A stretch of DNA of 45,292 bases from CAYLMG01 sp964464635. Lineage in GTDB: Bacteria; Planctomycetota; Phycisphaerae; Sedimentisphaerales; Anaerobacaceae. Position 1 is the stretch's first letter. The number at the start of each line of letters is the position of its first letter. Positions 25,229 through 33,873 of this stretch are shown one piece after another. The position numbers were made by a program, and so were the translations under genes. A model generated the notes under the pieces. It was given only the letters and a program-made list of their open reading frames with translations, ran no database searches and was not told the origin of the DNA. The DNA lies in contig CAYXGT010000010.1 of the NCBI GenBank assembly GCA_964464635.1, forward strand, positions 1-45,292, in the 5' to 3' direction.

Positions 25229-25257
25229 ACTATATGGTCAATTGACCATACAGTCAA
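25229..25257 (-). promoter_or_regulatory. lexA promoter with overlapping palindromic operator
   Basis: On the minus strand the -35 is TTGACT (25257-25252), the spacer is 17 bp and the -10 is TATAGT (25234-25229). The perfect palindrome TATGGTCAATTGACCATA (25233-25250) fills the spacer and overlaps the -10, so a bound dimer would block RNA polymerase. Its arms (TGGTCA/TGACCA) differ from the E. coli box CTG-N10-CAG and from the Gram-positive GAAC-N4-GTTC box. It is 29 bp before the lexA start. Confidence 0.85.
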
Positions 25258-25361
25258 GAAAAATATGAATTTTTTCAGGCCGGCATTTTTTGCCCCCTGC
25301 CAAAGATATAATCCGACAATCCAGCCGCACAAAACGGTGCAGCAGCCTTTTTTGTTTATAA

Positions 25362-25390
25362 TTGACTAATTTTGCATATCCATTTACTAT
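25362..25390 (+). promoter_or_regulatory. Putative promoter of the lipid A/heptose operon
   Basis: TTGACT (25362-25367) and TACTAT (25385-25390) are separated by 17 bp, about 40 bp before the lpxK start codon. Confidence 0.5.
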
Positions 25391-25428
25391 TTAGCCTTAC
25401 AAATGAAAAGAAGTGAGAGGCTCTATAA

Positions 25429-26499
25429 TTGAATCAGCGATACTATCGCCAGGTAATTTCAGGCCAAAAGCGGGATTTTGCTGCGGCGACTATGCGTTTT
25501 TTTCTGTCAGCAGCGGCTGTCGGCTATTCCGCAGGTGTAAGGGTCCGCAATTTCCTGTATGATAGAGGAGTGTTCAAGAGCCGCCGTGCACAAGCCGTTG
25601 TTATCAGCATCGGCAATATCACAGCGGGCGGAACGGGCAAAACTCCCCTGGTTATCTGGCTATACAATTTCCTGCGGGAAAAAAACATCAATCCCGCCAT
25701 CCTGACACGAGGCTACAAAACCGGCACAAGTGATATTCAAACAGATGAGCCTGCACTGCTCGCCGCTAACTGTCCCGATGCAAAAATAATAGTAAATCCC
25801 GACCGCGTGAGCGGAGCAAAAACCGCTGTCAATAACTTCGGCAGTAAAGTGCTCATACTCGATGACGGCTTTCAGCACAGAAGGCTCGACAGAGACCTCG
25901 ACATAGTAACAATCGATGCGACGGAGCCTTTCGGTTACGGCAAAATCCTGCCGGCAGGTCTGCTTCGCGAACCGCTGAAATGCTTAAAAAGAGCGGATGC
26001 CGTTGTCATCACACACTGCGAAAATATGCCCGACGAAAAAATTGAAAAAATTGAAAACACAATCTGCAAAATTAAGCCGGACATAACAATTGCAAGGTCA
26101 GTACATCAGCCGGTCTCAATTCAATACAAAGACGGAAGCGAACAGCCGGCAGATAAACTGCAAAGTAAAAAAGTCTATGCCTTTTGCGGCATCGCAAATC
26201 CCGAATCTTTTGCCGGATTAATTGAAAGCCTCGGAGCGAAGCTGATAAGAATAAAATTTTTCAACGACCATCACCACTACAGCCGCAGTGATTTAGACCA
26301 AATCTGCAGAACCGCAGAGACTCTGAATTCGGAAATTATTCTTACAACCGAAAAAGACTGGAATAAAATTACCTATCTTGAAACATCAGCCCTGCTGCCC
26401 CTGGCATTTTTGAAAATACAGATTCAATTCACCTCAGCAATTAAGCAGTTTATAGACTTGATAGAAAAGCTTGCGAGTGTTACAATCCTGAAGAAATAA
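25429..26499 (+). CDS. lpxK: Tetraacyldisaccharide 4'-kinase
   Basis: 356 residues with the Walker A motif GGTGKTP at 67-73 and the LpxK signature DDGFQHRRLDRDLDI. It phosphorylates the 4' position of lipid A precursors at the inner membrane. The start is TTG; GAGAGG lies 9 nt upstream. It heads a run of eight genes on the plus strand for LPS inner core and phospholipid. The presence of LpxK implies a lipid A outer membrane. Confidence 0.92.
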   Translation: MNQRYYRQVISGQKRDFAAATMRFFLSAAAVGYSAGVRVRNFLYDRGVFKSRRAQAVVISIGNITAGGTGKTPLVIWLYNFLREKNINPAILTRGYKTGTSDIQTDEPALLAANCPDAKIIVNPDRVSGAKTAVNNFGSKVLILDDGFQHRRLDRDLDIVTIDATEPFGYGKILPAGLLREPLKCLKRADAVVITHCENMPDEKIEKIENTICKIKPDITIARSVHQPVSIQYKDGSEQPADKLQSKKVYAFCGIANPESFAGLIESLGAKLIRIKFFNDHHHYSRSDLDQICRTAETLNSEIILTTEKDWNKITYLETSALLPLAFLKIQIQFTSAIKQFIDLIEKLASVTILKK

Positions 26500-26525
26500 G
26501 CTGCAAAAAGAAAGGCTAATCGAAA

Positions 26526-28010
26526 TTGTATGAGAAGCTGTTAAAAACCGTAACGAACCTCGGCTCGCCGCAGGTTATTCTTGTCGGCGATTTTATGCTC
26601 GATATCTACACATTCGGCGACGCTGAAAGAATAAGCCCGGAAGCACCCGTGCCTGTTTTGAAGGTTAGGGATATAAAAACCAGATGCGGCGGAGCAGCCT
26701 CGGTCGCCGTCGATTTGGCGACATTGGGAGCTAAAGTGTTCTGCATCGGTATCGTCGGTGACGATGAAAATGCAAAAATATTGAAACAGCTTTTATCAAA
26801 TGCCGGCGTTGACACCGCAGGTATCGTAACAGCAGACGAGCGGCCGACAATCTGCAAACACAGGCTCATCGGCCTGGCACAGCATCGCCACCAGCAGCAG
26901 CTCTTCAGAATCGATTCCGAATCCACCGAGCCTGTCACTGAGCAGCAGGCTGAAAAGCTCATTTCTCTTTTTAAAGAAAAAATTCAATCGGCCGATGTCG
27001 TATGTCTGCAGGATTACAATAAAGGCCTTCTGACAGAAGGATTCTGCCGCTCTCTTATGAAGCAGACAAAAAATGCCGGCAAAAAAATCGTCGTTGACCC
27101 TTCATCAACCGCCGATTACTCGAAATACAAAGGCGCTTCGGTCATCACTCCCAACCGGCAGGAAACCTCAATTGCCGTCGGCTTCGAGCTGAAAAATGAA
27201 AGCGACTATCAAAAGGCCGCTGGACAGCTCGCCGAAAAACTGAATCTCGATGCCGTCATAATCACGCTCGACAAGGAAGGCTCTTACCTGAAAACAAAAG
27301 ATACAAGTGAGCTTATCCCGACACGGCCGAGAAACGTCTATGATGTCACCGGAGCGGGCGATATGGTCCTGGCAACGGTTGCAGTGGCGCTGGCCACCGG
27401 CTGCGATTACAAAACCGCTGTCCAGCTTGCAAATATCACAGGAGGCATCGAGGTTGAAAAATTCGGCGTCGCAACCGTTACCATCGAAGAAATCATCAAT
27501 GAAATCATCGCACAAAACCGCGGCAAGAGCGGCAAGCTGCGAACAATTGAGTCACTGACGGCTGAATTGAGCCTGCGGCGTAAACAAAACGAGACTATCG
27601 TATTTACCAACGGCTGCTTCGACGTGCTGCACATCGGGCATATCGAATACCTGAAATTCTGCAGGTCAAATGGCGATGTCGTTGTGGTCGGGCTTAACAG
27701 TGACAAGTCGGTAAGAATGATTAAAGACAGTGACCGGCCGATTAATAATCAATATGACAGAGCTGCCGTGCTGGCGGCGCTTGAGACGGTTGATTATATT
27801 ATAATGTTCGACGAGGCCGACCCGCTCAGCCTGATTAAGCAAATCAGGCCTGACGTCTTAATTAAAGGCAAAGACTGGGAGCAAAAAGGCGTCGTCGGTG
27901 CGGAATGTGTAAAAAGTTACGGCGGCAAGGTGCTGCTGGCACCGCTCGTCGAGGGCAAAAGCACAACAGCCACGATTGAAAAAATGAAATCACTTTGCGA
28001 AGAAAATTAA
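26526..28010 (+). CDS. hldE: Bifunctional heptose-7-phosphate kinase / heptose-1-phosphate adenylyltransferase
   Basis: 494 residues. A PfkB-type kinase (1-330) has the catalytic GAGD at 276-279. A nucleotidyltransferase (about 345-494) has TNGCFDVLHIGH at 361-372. Both steps lead to ADP-heptose for the inner core. The start is TTG with AAAGG 10 nt upstream. It is 27 bp after lpxK and its stop overlaps the gmhA ATG (TAATG). Confidence 0.94.
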   Translation: MYEKLLKTVTNLGSPQVILVGDFMLDIYTFGDAERISPEAPVPVLKVRDIKTRCGGAASVAVDLATLGAKVFCIGIVGDDENAKILKQLLSNAGVDTAGIVTADERPTICKHRLIGLAQHRHQQQLFRIDSESTEPVTEQQAEKLISLFKEKIQSADVVCLQDYNKGLLTEGFCRSLMKQTKNAGKKIVVDPSSTADYSKYKGASVITPNRQETSIAVGFELKNESDYQKAAGQLAEKLNLDAVIITLDKEGSYLKTKDTSELIPTRPRNVYDVTGAGDMVLATVAVALATGCDYKTAVQLANITGGIEVEKFGVATVTIEEIINEIIAQNRGKSGKLRTIESLTAELSLRRKQNETIVFTNGCFDVLHIGHIEYLKFCRSNGDVVVVGLNSDKSVRMIKDSDRPINNQYDRAAVLAALETVDYIIMFDEADPLSLIKQIRPDVLIKGKDWEQKGVVGAECVKSYGGKVLLAPLVEGKSTTATIEKMKSLCEEN

Positions 28011-28588
28011 TGGAACAGAAGACACGGGAAAAAATTGAAGCGGTCATCGGAAGACACAAACAGATGATTGCCGAGTTTGAGAAAAGCGGTACGCAAGTGA
28101 TTGTCCGCATAGCCGAGGCACTAATAAAATCTATAAAGTCCGGCGGACGTGTTTATATCTGCGGCAACGGCGGCTCGGCGGCGGATGCCCAGCACATAGC
28201 ATCAGAGCTTGTTAACCGCTTCGAGAAAGAACGCAAAGCACTGCCGGCGACGGCTTTGACAACCGATACTTCGCTTATAACATCAATCGCAAACGATGAC
28301 AGTTATGAAAAGATATTCACAAGGCAGGTAGAGGCCCTGGTTAAAAAAGATGACATACTGTGGGCTATTTCGACAAGCGGCAGCTCGTCAAATGTCGTCG
28401 CTGCTGCCGAACTCGCAAAAGAAAAAGGGGCAACGGTAATAGCCTTCACGGGCAAAACCGGCAGTGAGCTTGAAAGAGCGGCTGATATATGTTTTTGCGC
28501 ACAGGATGAATCAACGGCCCGAAGCCAGGAGATTCACACGATAGCTTATCATATAATATGCCAGATAGTAGAGGAAAGTTTTAGTTAA
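28010..28588 (+). CDS. gmhA: Sedoheptulose-7-phosphate isomerase
   Basis: 192 residues of SIS fold with GNGGSAADAQHIASEL, the GmhA signature, and STSGSSSNVV for sugar-phosphate binding. It converts sedoheptulose 7-phosphate to heptose 7-phosphate, the HldE substrate. The ATG at 28010 shares its A with the hldE stop and is preferred to an upstream frame extension. Confidence 0.93.
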   Translation: MEQKTREKIEAVIGRHKQMIAEFEKSGTQVIVRIAEALIKSIKSGGRVYICGNGGSAADAQHIASELVNRFEKERKALPATALTTDTSLITSIANDDSYEKIFTRQVEALVKKDDILWAISTSGSSSNVVAAAELAKEKGATVIAFTGKTGSELERAADICFCAQDESTARSQEIHTIAYHIICQIVEESFS

Positions 28589-28611
28589 ATTAAAAAACTG
28601 AAATAAATATT

Positions 28612-29631
28612 ATGGCGGATAGAGCGATATTTTTAGACCGGGATGACACTTTAATAACGGACCCGGGCTACCTTAATCATCCCGACCAGGTCAGGCTGCT
28701 GGAAGGCGTCGCCAAGAGCCTCGTTGAGCTGAAAAATATGGGCTACAAGCTTATTGTCGTAACGAACCAGTCGGCAATCGCGCGAGGTATAATCACCGAG
28801 AAGACACTCGGTGACATTCACCAGAGGCTTCAAACACTGTTAAGCGTCAAGGGAGCTCAGCTCGACGGGATTTATTACTGCCCGTATCATCCGGACGGTG
28901 TGATACAAAAATACCGCATTGAAAGCGACGAGAGAAAACCGAATCCCGGTATGATATTAAAGGCGGCGAGGGAAATGGATATTGATTTGAGCCTGTCGTG
29001 GCTTATCGGCAACAGCGACCGTGACATTGAAGCGGGTCAGCGAGCCGGATGCAGGACGATACTCATAATCAAACGCTCACGTCTGATCCAGATAAGAACA
29101 AAGGGGCATCAGCCGGACTTCCAGGCGGTGAATATGAAAGAAGCAATAAATATCATAAAAAAGCACCGCCGCCTGCCGGCCAGAAGCCAGGTCAAAAGAG
29201 CCGCTGTGGTTCAGGCGAGCAATAACGAAGAAAGACTCGAAGAGCCGGTCAGGAAAAGAATTTCCCGGCGCAGGCCTGTTGTCAGAGAAGAGGTAACAAC
29301 AAAGCCAATACCGAGCACAGAAGAACAGAAGCCGAACGCAGAGCAGATGCCGAGCAATAAAGCCGACGCACAGGCAAATCCAGACCAATTACCCGATGGA
29401 GTACTGAAGGAGCTTAAAACAATGCAGCGCACAGAAAGATACGGTGAGTTTTCTCTGGCAAGACTAACAGCCGGTGTATTTCAAATAGTTGTGGTATTCT
29501 GCCTGCTGCTAAGCGTGTGGCTGCTGATGGAGCCGAACAGGAATAACGAGCTTATCTTAATCACCCTCGGCTTTGCAGCGGTTGTTCAACTGATGACCCT
29601 GTCGTTCTATATAATGCGTGACAGAAAATAA
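28612..29631 (+). CDS. gmhB: Heptose-1,7-bisphosphate phosphatase with C-terminal membrane-anchor extension
   Basis: 339 residues, about twice the usual 180-190. Residues 1-185 are a HAD phosphatase: nucleophile FLDRDDTLI (D9, D11), VTNQSAIARG, and KPNPGM with the acidic GNSDRDIEAG. The usual zinc loop keeps C90 and H93, but the later CxC is replaced by S105-D-E107. Residues about 190-275 are charged and proline-rich linker. Two hydrophobic helices follow (about 284-306 and 312-335). This would tether the enzyme to the inner membrane. The reaction dephosphorylates C7 of the heptose bisphosphate between the two HldE steps. Confidence 0.9.
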   Translation: MADRAIFLDRDDTLITDPGYLNHPDQVRLLEGVAKSLVELKNMGYKLIVVTNQSAIARGIITEKTLGDIHQRLQTLLSVKGAQLDGIYYCPYHPDGVIQKYRIESDERKPNPGMILKAAREMDIDLSLSWLIGNSDRDIEAGQRAGCRTILIIKRSRLIQIRTKGHQPDFQAVNMKEAINIIKKHRRLPARSQVKRAAVVQASNNEERLEEPVRKRISRRRPVVREEVTTKPIPSTEEQKPNAEQMPSNKADAQANPDQLPDGVLKELKTMQRTERYGEFSLARLTAGVFQIVVVFCLLLSVWLLMEPNRNNELILITLGFAAVVQLMTLSFYIMRDRK

Positions 29632-29695
29632 CCTTTGGCATGCTGCGCCTGCTTCGACTCAGCCTCCTTCGTTTTACCATTTTGCCCTTAAGAAA

Positions 29696-30733
29696 ATGTC
29701 TGAAAAGGAAAAGCAAATTTTAATCTGGCTTCCATCGCCGATGGGCGACGCCATCCTTTGCACGCCGGCATTAAGAGCTATCCGCGAAAAATTCACCGGC
29801 TCGTCAATCACGTTTTTCAGTAACGGGGTCGTCGAACAGATACTCTCGCCCTGCCGCTTCAATGATAAATGGATTGTCAGTAAAACAGGCACCCTTTTCG
29901 AAGCTGTAAAGAAACTGAGGCAATACAAATTCACACATTCGATACTCCTTAAAAATTCCTTCGGCTGCGCGCTTGCGTGCTTTCTTGCGAGGATACCCGT
30001 AAGGGCAGGCTACAGCAGGGATGGACGAGGCTTTCTGCTCACAGAAAAGCTCTACCCTGCGAAATTACCTGACGGCCGATATATGCCTGCCCCGATGATT
30101 GACTACTATTTAGCACTTGCATCGCAGCTTGGATGTGACACAACCGACAGGCGAATAGAACTTCACATAAAAGACGACGACAAAAAAACATTATTAGAGA
30201 AACTGCCCGAATTGACAGATAACACAAAGCCTGTCGTTATACTCGTTCCGGGCGGAGCTTTCGGGCCGAGTAAATGCTGGCCTTCCGAAAGATTCGCACA
30301 AACAGCGGACAGCTTAGTTGATAAATATGATGCAAGGATTGTTGTTTCTATCTCGGCAGATGCTGCTGAAAGAAGGATTGCAGAACAAATCTGCAGCCTC
30401 AGTAAACATAACCTGATAAACCTCGGCGAAAGTTCTGTGAATCTGGGCGAGTTAAAGGCACTTTTTTCTCTCTCGAAGCTCGTAATAACCAATGATACCG
30501 GTCCTCGTCACATAGCAATAGCGTTAAAGAGCAAGGTTATAACACTTTTCGGCCCGAACGACCCTGCCTGGACAGAAACAGGTTACAAAAACGAGATAAA
30601 AATCGTCGGCAGTGCCGATTGCGCACCCTGTGCCAGGCCGGTATGTAAAAAACAACAACATATATGTATGGAATCAATTTCGGTTGATACGGTACTTGAA
30701 GCTGCTGAGAGGTTACTGACCAAAGAGAGCTAA
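29696..30733 (+). CDS. waaF: ADP-heptose:LPS heptosyltransferase
   Basis: About 345 residues of GT9 type. It begins ILIWLPSPMGDAILCTPALR and has the TNDTGPRH and GPNDP motifs of heptosyltransferases that add heptose to the core. The ATG at 29696 fits the family N-terminus. A GTG at 29618, overlapping the gmhB end by 14 bp, would add 26 residues; neither has a strong ribosome-binding site. Next in the operon is a kinase 2 bp on. Confidence 0.87.
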   Translation: MSEKEKQILIWLPSPMGDAILCTPALRAIREKFTGSSITFFSNGVVEQILSPCRFNDKWIVSKTGTLFEAVKKLRQYKFTHSILLKNSFGCALACFLARIPVRAGYSRDGRGFLLTEKLYPAKLPDGRYMPAPMIDYYLALASQLGCDTTDRRIELHIKDDDKKTLLEKLPELTDNTKPVVILVPGGAFGPSKCWPSERFAQTADSLVDKYDARIVVSISADAAERRIAEQICSLSKHNLINLGESSVNLGELKALFSLSKLVITNDTGPRHIAIALKSKVITLFGPNDPAWTETGYKNEIKIVGSADCAPCARPVCKKQQHICMESISVDTVLEAAERLLTKES

Positions 30734-30734
30734 A

Positions 30735-31589
30735 ATGAGCAGGCGAAATTTTAAAAAACTATCGTATTCTTTTCTCATCGATTCGGAGTACGAACAGACA
30801 CTGCGGCAATTAGGCCTGACGAATATCGAAGCTGTTTTTAGTTTCTCCGGCGGCAAAGAATTAAAAAAGAGCAATCTCGCAGATTATCGAAGCCGTTTAC
30901 AATTCGAGACTGCCACACCGGCAAAAACATTTTTTTTGAAACGCTTTAGCAAACCACCTGTTCTGGTGCAGCTCAAGAACTGGCTGGCCGGACGCGGACG
31001 CAAAAGCTGCGCATCATTCGACTTCGACGTGGCAAACGAACTTTCCTCCGAAGGTATAAACACGGCCCGGCCTGTATGCTTTGGCGAGCAGTTCGGGTTT
31101 CTTCTCGAAAAAAGAAGCTTCTGCATCACCGAAAAAATAGCCGATGCCGAATCGCTCGAAAGAAAGCTGCCCGATTGTTTTCAAGGCCAAAAAAACGCAG
31201 AGAAACTGCGGCAAAAGAGGAATTTTATTAACCAGCTCGCAAAATTCGTAAAAAAAATCCACGAGACCGGCTACCGCCATCGCGACCTTTATTTCAGCCA
31301 TATATTCTACAACGACAGCGGCGAATTTTACCTCATCGACCTTGCACGAGCGTTCAGGCCGTTATTATTACGAAAGCGGTTTCGAATAAAAGATTTGGCA
31401 CAGCTTCATTACTCGGCGCCGGGCAAATACTTTTCGAGGACAGACCGGCTTCGATTTTTTTTAAGCCTTACCGGCAAAAAAAGACTGAACAGAAATGATA
31501 AGTCGGTTATAAAAAAGATAAAGAACAAGGTCCGGCGTATGGCAAAGCATGATAAAAAGCACAACAGAATCGCTCCATTCGAGAACTAA
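30735..31589 (+). CDS. LPS core heptose/Kdo kinase (WaaP/KdkA-like)
   Basis: 284 residues with the kinase-like catalytic loop HRDLYFSHI (HRD at 182-184) and the metal-binding aspartate in LIDL (about D202). These match the lipopolysaccharide kinase family. It would phosphorylate an inner-core sugar to strengthen the outer membrane. The C-terminal 40 residues are very lysine/arginine-rich, perhaps for membrane contact. Start is 2 bp after waaF. Confidence 0.87.
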   Translation: MSRRNFKKLSYSFLIDSEYEQTLRQLGLTNIEAVFSFSGGKELKKSNLADYRSRLQFETATPAKTFFLKRFSKPPVLVQLKNWLAGRGRKSCASFDFDVANELSSEGINTARPVCFGEQFGFLLEKRSFCITEKIADAESLERKLPDCFQGQKNAEKLRQKRNFINQLAKFVKKIHETGYRHRDLYFSHIFYNDSGEFYLIDLARAFRPLLLRKRFRIKDLAQLHYSAPGKYFSRTDRLRFFLSLTGKKRLNRNDKSVIKKIKNKVRRMAKHDKKHNRIAPFEN

Positions 31590-31609
31590 CTGAAAAAAGA
31601 GCAGACATT

Positions 31610-32800
31610 ATGAAGGTTGCACTAATCATAGAGCGTGCTGATACAGGGCTCGGCGGAGCCGAGAGGAGCGTTTTCGAATTGCAGGCAGCCCTGAGAAGAC
31701 TGGCCCTTGACGTTGACATTCTTGCAGCAAAAGGTGCGGGTAAAAAAACAGAACATAAAAATATCTATTTTCTTTGTGCGGACAAAGGCGGCAAACGAAC
31801 AACACTCAGCCGCTTTGAAAATACCCTGAAGGAATTTCTCAATCAAAATCATTACGATATAATTCACAGCTTTCTTCCGTTTGAGTTTGCCGATATATAT
31901 CAGCCGCGAGGCGGCAGCTTTCCCGAAGCTATCAAACGTAACGCCGAAAGCTACCAAAACAAATCGATTACAACTTACAAAAAACTGTCCGCATTCGCCA
32001 ATCTGCGCAGGGCTGCTCTTTACAGGGCTGAAAAAAGATTGTGCGAAAACAACAACGGGCCAATCATCGCCGCCCTTTCCGGTTACGTCGCAGAGCAATT
32101 CAGAAGATATTATAATGTTCCGGATGAACGGCTCGTAATAATCCCCAACGGTGTGAAAACTGATACAAAAGCCGAAAAACATGCTGCTGACGCGCTTCGC
32201 TCGCAGATTCTCGCCAGTCTTCGCATTACCGAAGCCGATAATCCGATTTTTTTCCTGTTTGCAGCGAACAACTTCAGGCTGAAGGGACTGGGGATTCTGT
32301 TAGAAGCATTTTCTCTGGCAAGTGAAAAAGAAGAGTTTAAGCCGGCATATTTAATAGTTGCGGGTAAAGGCAAAATCCATAAATTCAGACATCTCGCTAA
32401 AAGATTCGGTGTTTTTGAAAAGGTAGTGTTTCTCGGCCAGGTCAGGCATATGGCGAATGTCTTTGCCGTATCGGATGCAGCGGTGCTTGCGACATTCTAT
32501 GACCCTTCGAGCAGATTTACACTCGAGTCATTAGCTGCCGATAAGCCGGTGATAACAACAAGGTTTAACGGAGCAAGCGAGCTAATAACAAATAACAGGC
32601 ACGGCAGAATTATAGAGCAGCCGGAGGATATCGAAGCTCTGGCAGACGCACTTTTATATTTTACGAACACCGAAACAATTGAAGGAGCGAGCAAGGCTAT
32701 AATTGAAGATAAACTGAAAGAGCAGCTCTCCGTCAACCGTGCGGCTGAACAATTATTGAATCTGTACGAAAAAATATTGGAAAGCAAAGGCAAAAAATGA
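31610..32800 (+). CDS. GT4 glycosyltransferase (WaaG-like)
   Basis: 396 residues with GLGGAERSVFEL near the N-terminus and the nucleotide-sugar binding region ESLAADKPVITT (acceptor and EX7E-type region near 310). GT-B fold of family 4 adds sugars to the LPS core or to other acceptors. Sugar and acceptor are not readable. Its stop overlaps plsY by 4 bp (ATGA). Confidence 0.87.
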   Translation: MKVALIIERADTGLGGAERSVFELQAALRRLALDVDILAAKGAGKKTEHKNIYFLCADKGGKRTTLSRFENTLKEFLNQNHYDIIHSFLPFEFADIYQPRGGSFPEAIKRNAESYQNKSITTYKKLSAFANLRRAALYRAEKRLCENNNGPIIAALSGYVAEQFRRYYNVPDERLVIIPNGVKTDTKAEKHAADALRSQILASLRITEADNPIFFLFAANNFRLKGLGILLEAFSLASEKEEFKPAYLIVAGKGKIHKFRHLAKRFGVFEKVVFLGQVRHMANVFAVSDAAVLATFYDPSSRFTLESLAADKPVITTRFNGASELITNNRHGRIIEQPEDIEALADALLYFTNTETIEGASKAIIEDKLKEQLSVNRAAEQLLNLYEKILESKGKK

Positions 32801-33435
32801 AATTTTTGATTCTAATAATTGTTTCTTATTTTGTCGGTGCAATCCCTTTTGCCCTGATATTTGCAAAAGCACACGGCAAAGACCTTCGCAAGATAGGTTC
32901 CGGCAACATTGGAGCAACCAATTTATCGAGAGCATTGGGCAAAAGATGGGGATATTTTTGCTTTCTACTCGATGTCCTTAAAGGAATGGTACCTATGCTC
33001 TTCGCAACAAGATTATCCGGTCCCGATGCCAATATTACCCAGCTCTTCGGATGTCTCGCAGTCGGAGCGGCGGCGATTCTGGGACATATATTTCCGGTTT
33101 ATTTAGGTTTCAAGGGTGGCAAAGGTGTAGCTACAAGTTTCGGAGCAGCGATAGGATTGTGGCCTTACTATACAGCTTGTGCAGCGGTTGCCATTACAAT
33201 CTGGGTAATCGTTGCCTTACTGTCACGATACGTATCGTTAGCCTCGATTACGGCAGCTATATCTTTTCCGCTTTGCCTGGCAATGATAATAATTTTTAAA
33301 GATAGCTGGCAGTTTAACAAACTCTGGCCTTTATTGCTGGCGGCAACGGCGATAGCCGTGATGGTAATCCTTCGTCATCAGCCAAATATAAAAAGAATCA
33401 TTGAAGGTACTGAAAATAAAATCGGAAAAGGCTAA
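32797..33435 (+). CDS. plsY: Glycerol-3-phosphate acyltransferase PlsY
   Basis: 212 residues with five membrane helices and the two signatures GSGNIGATNLSRALG and GFKGGKGVATSFG. It acylates glycerol-3-phosphate from acyl-phosphate, the first step of phospholipid synthesis. It closes the envelope operon with a 4-bp overlap, so lipid A and phospholipid genes may be controlled together. Confidence 0.94.
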   Translation: MKFLILIIVSYFVGAIPFALIFAKAHGKDLRKIGSGNIGATNLSRALGKRWGYFCFLLDVLKGMVPMLFATRLSGPDANITQLFGCLAVGAAAILGHIFPVYLGFKGGKGVATSFGAAIGLWPYYTACAAVAITIWVIVALLSRYVSLASITAAISFPLCLAMIIIFKDSWQFNKLWPLLLAATAIAVMVILRHQPNIKRIIEGTENKIGKG

Positions 33436-33505
33436 TTCTGAAAATAAAAACGTATTTTAGAAAAATATTTTATTAAATTCGTCTATGATAGATAGATATA
33501 CAAAT

Positions 33506-33733
33506 ACTCCCCCTACCGAAGGCTGACTCCCTTACAGCATCGCGACCCACATCCTCGCTACTAATTCCTCGGCGAACCGAATCACAAGGAGTTATTAAAC
33601 ATTACTTCCATGCTTCGGCAAAGGCAACTCGGACAACAACCTCAAGCGGCTTCACCCTCTTTCAAACATGTGTGTCGCCCCCAAGGCCGATTTCCACTTG
33701 ACCGACTCTATGCCTGCCCTGTCGTTCAGACAC
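33506..33733 (-). ncRNA. Candidate structured RNA
   Basis: A GC-rich block (about half G+C) in AT-rich spacer, with no open frame of note. On the minus strand ACTCCTT (33592-33586) pairs with AAGGGAGT (33533-33526, one bulge). They enclose a UUCG-capped stem (33568-33581) and a GCGA/TCGC stem (33542-33558), giving a three-way junction. Further upstream a split stem at 33674-33706 (GTCG..TCAAG / CTTGG..CGAC) adds to it. The UUCG loop favours the minus strand. I cannot match it to a known RNA family. It may instead be a relic of a mobile element. Confidence 0.45.
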
Positions 33734-33873
33734 GTTTATTTTTATTCTATAGTTAATGTTATCGGAAGTTTACTGAATTTTTATTAAATTTTTCAATAAT
33801 TTTTTGTCTTCCTTCTTCTATCACCAGCTATTACATTTATTTCGAAAGTTCAATCTTACACACAGAAAATACA

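Noticed and set aside
33506..33733. Considered tmRNA, RNase P RNA or 6S RNA
   Set aside because: The key signatures (the T-arm end of tmRNA, the conserved RNase P core, the 6S open bubble) are not visible on either strand.
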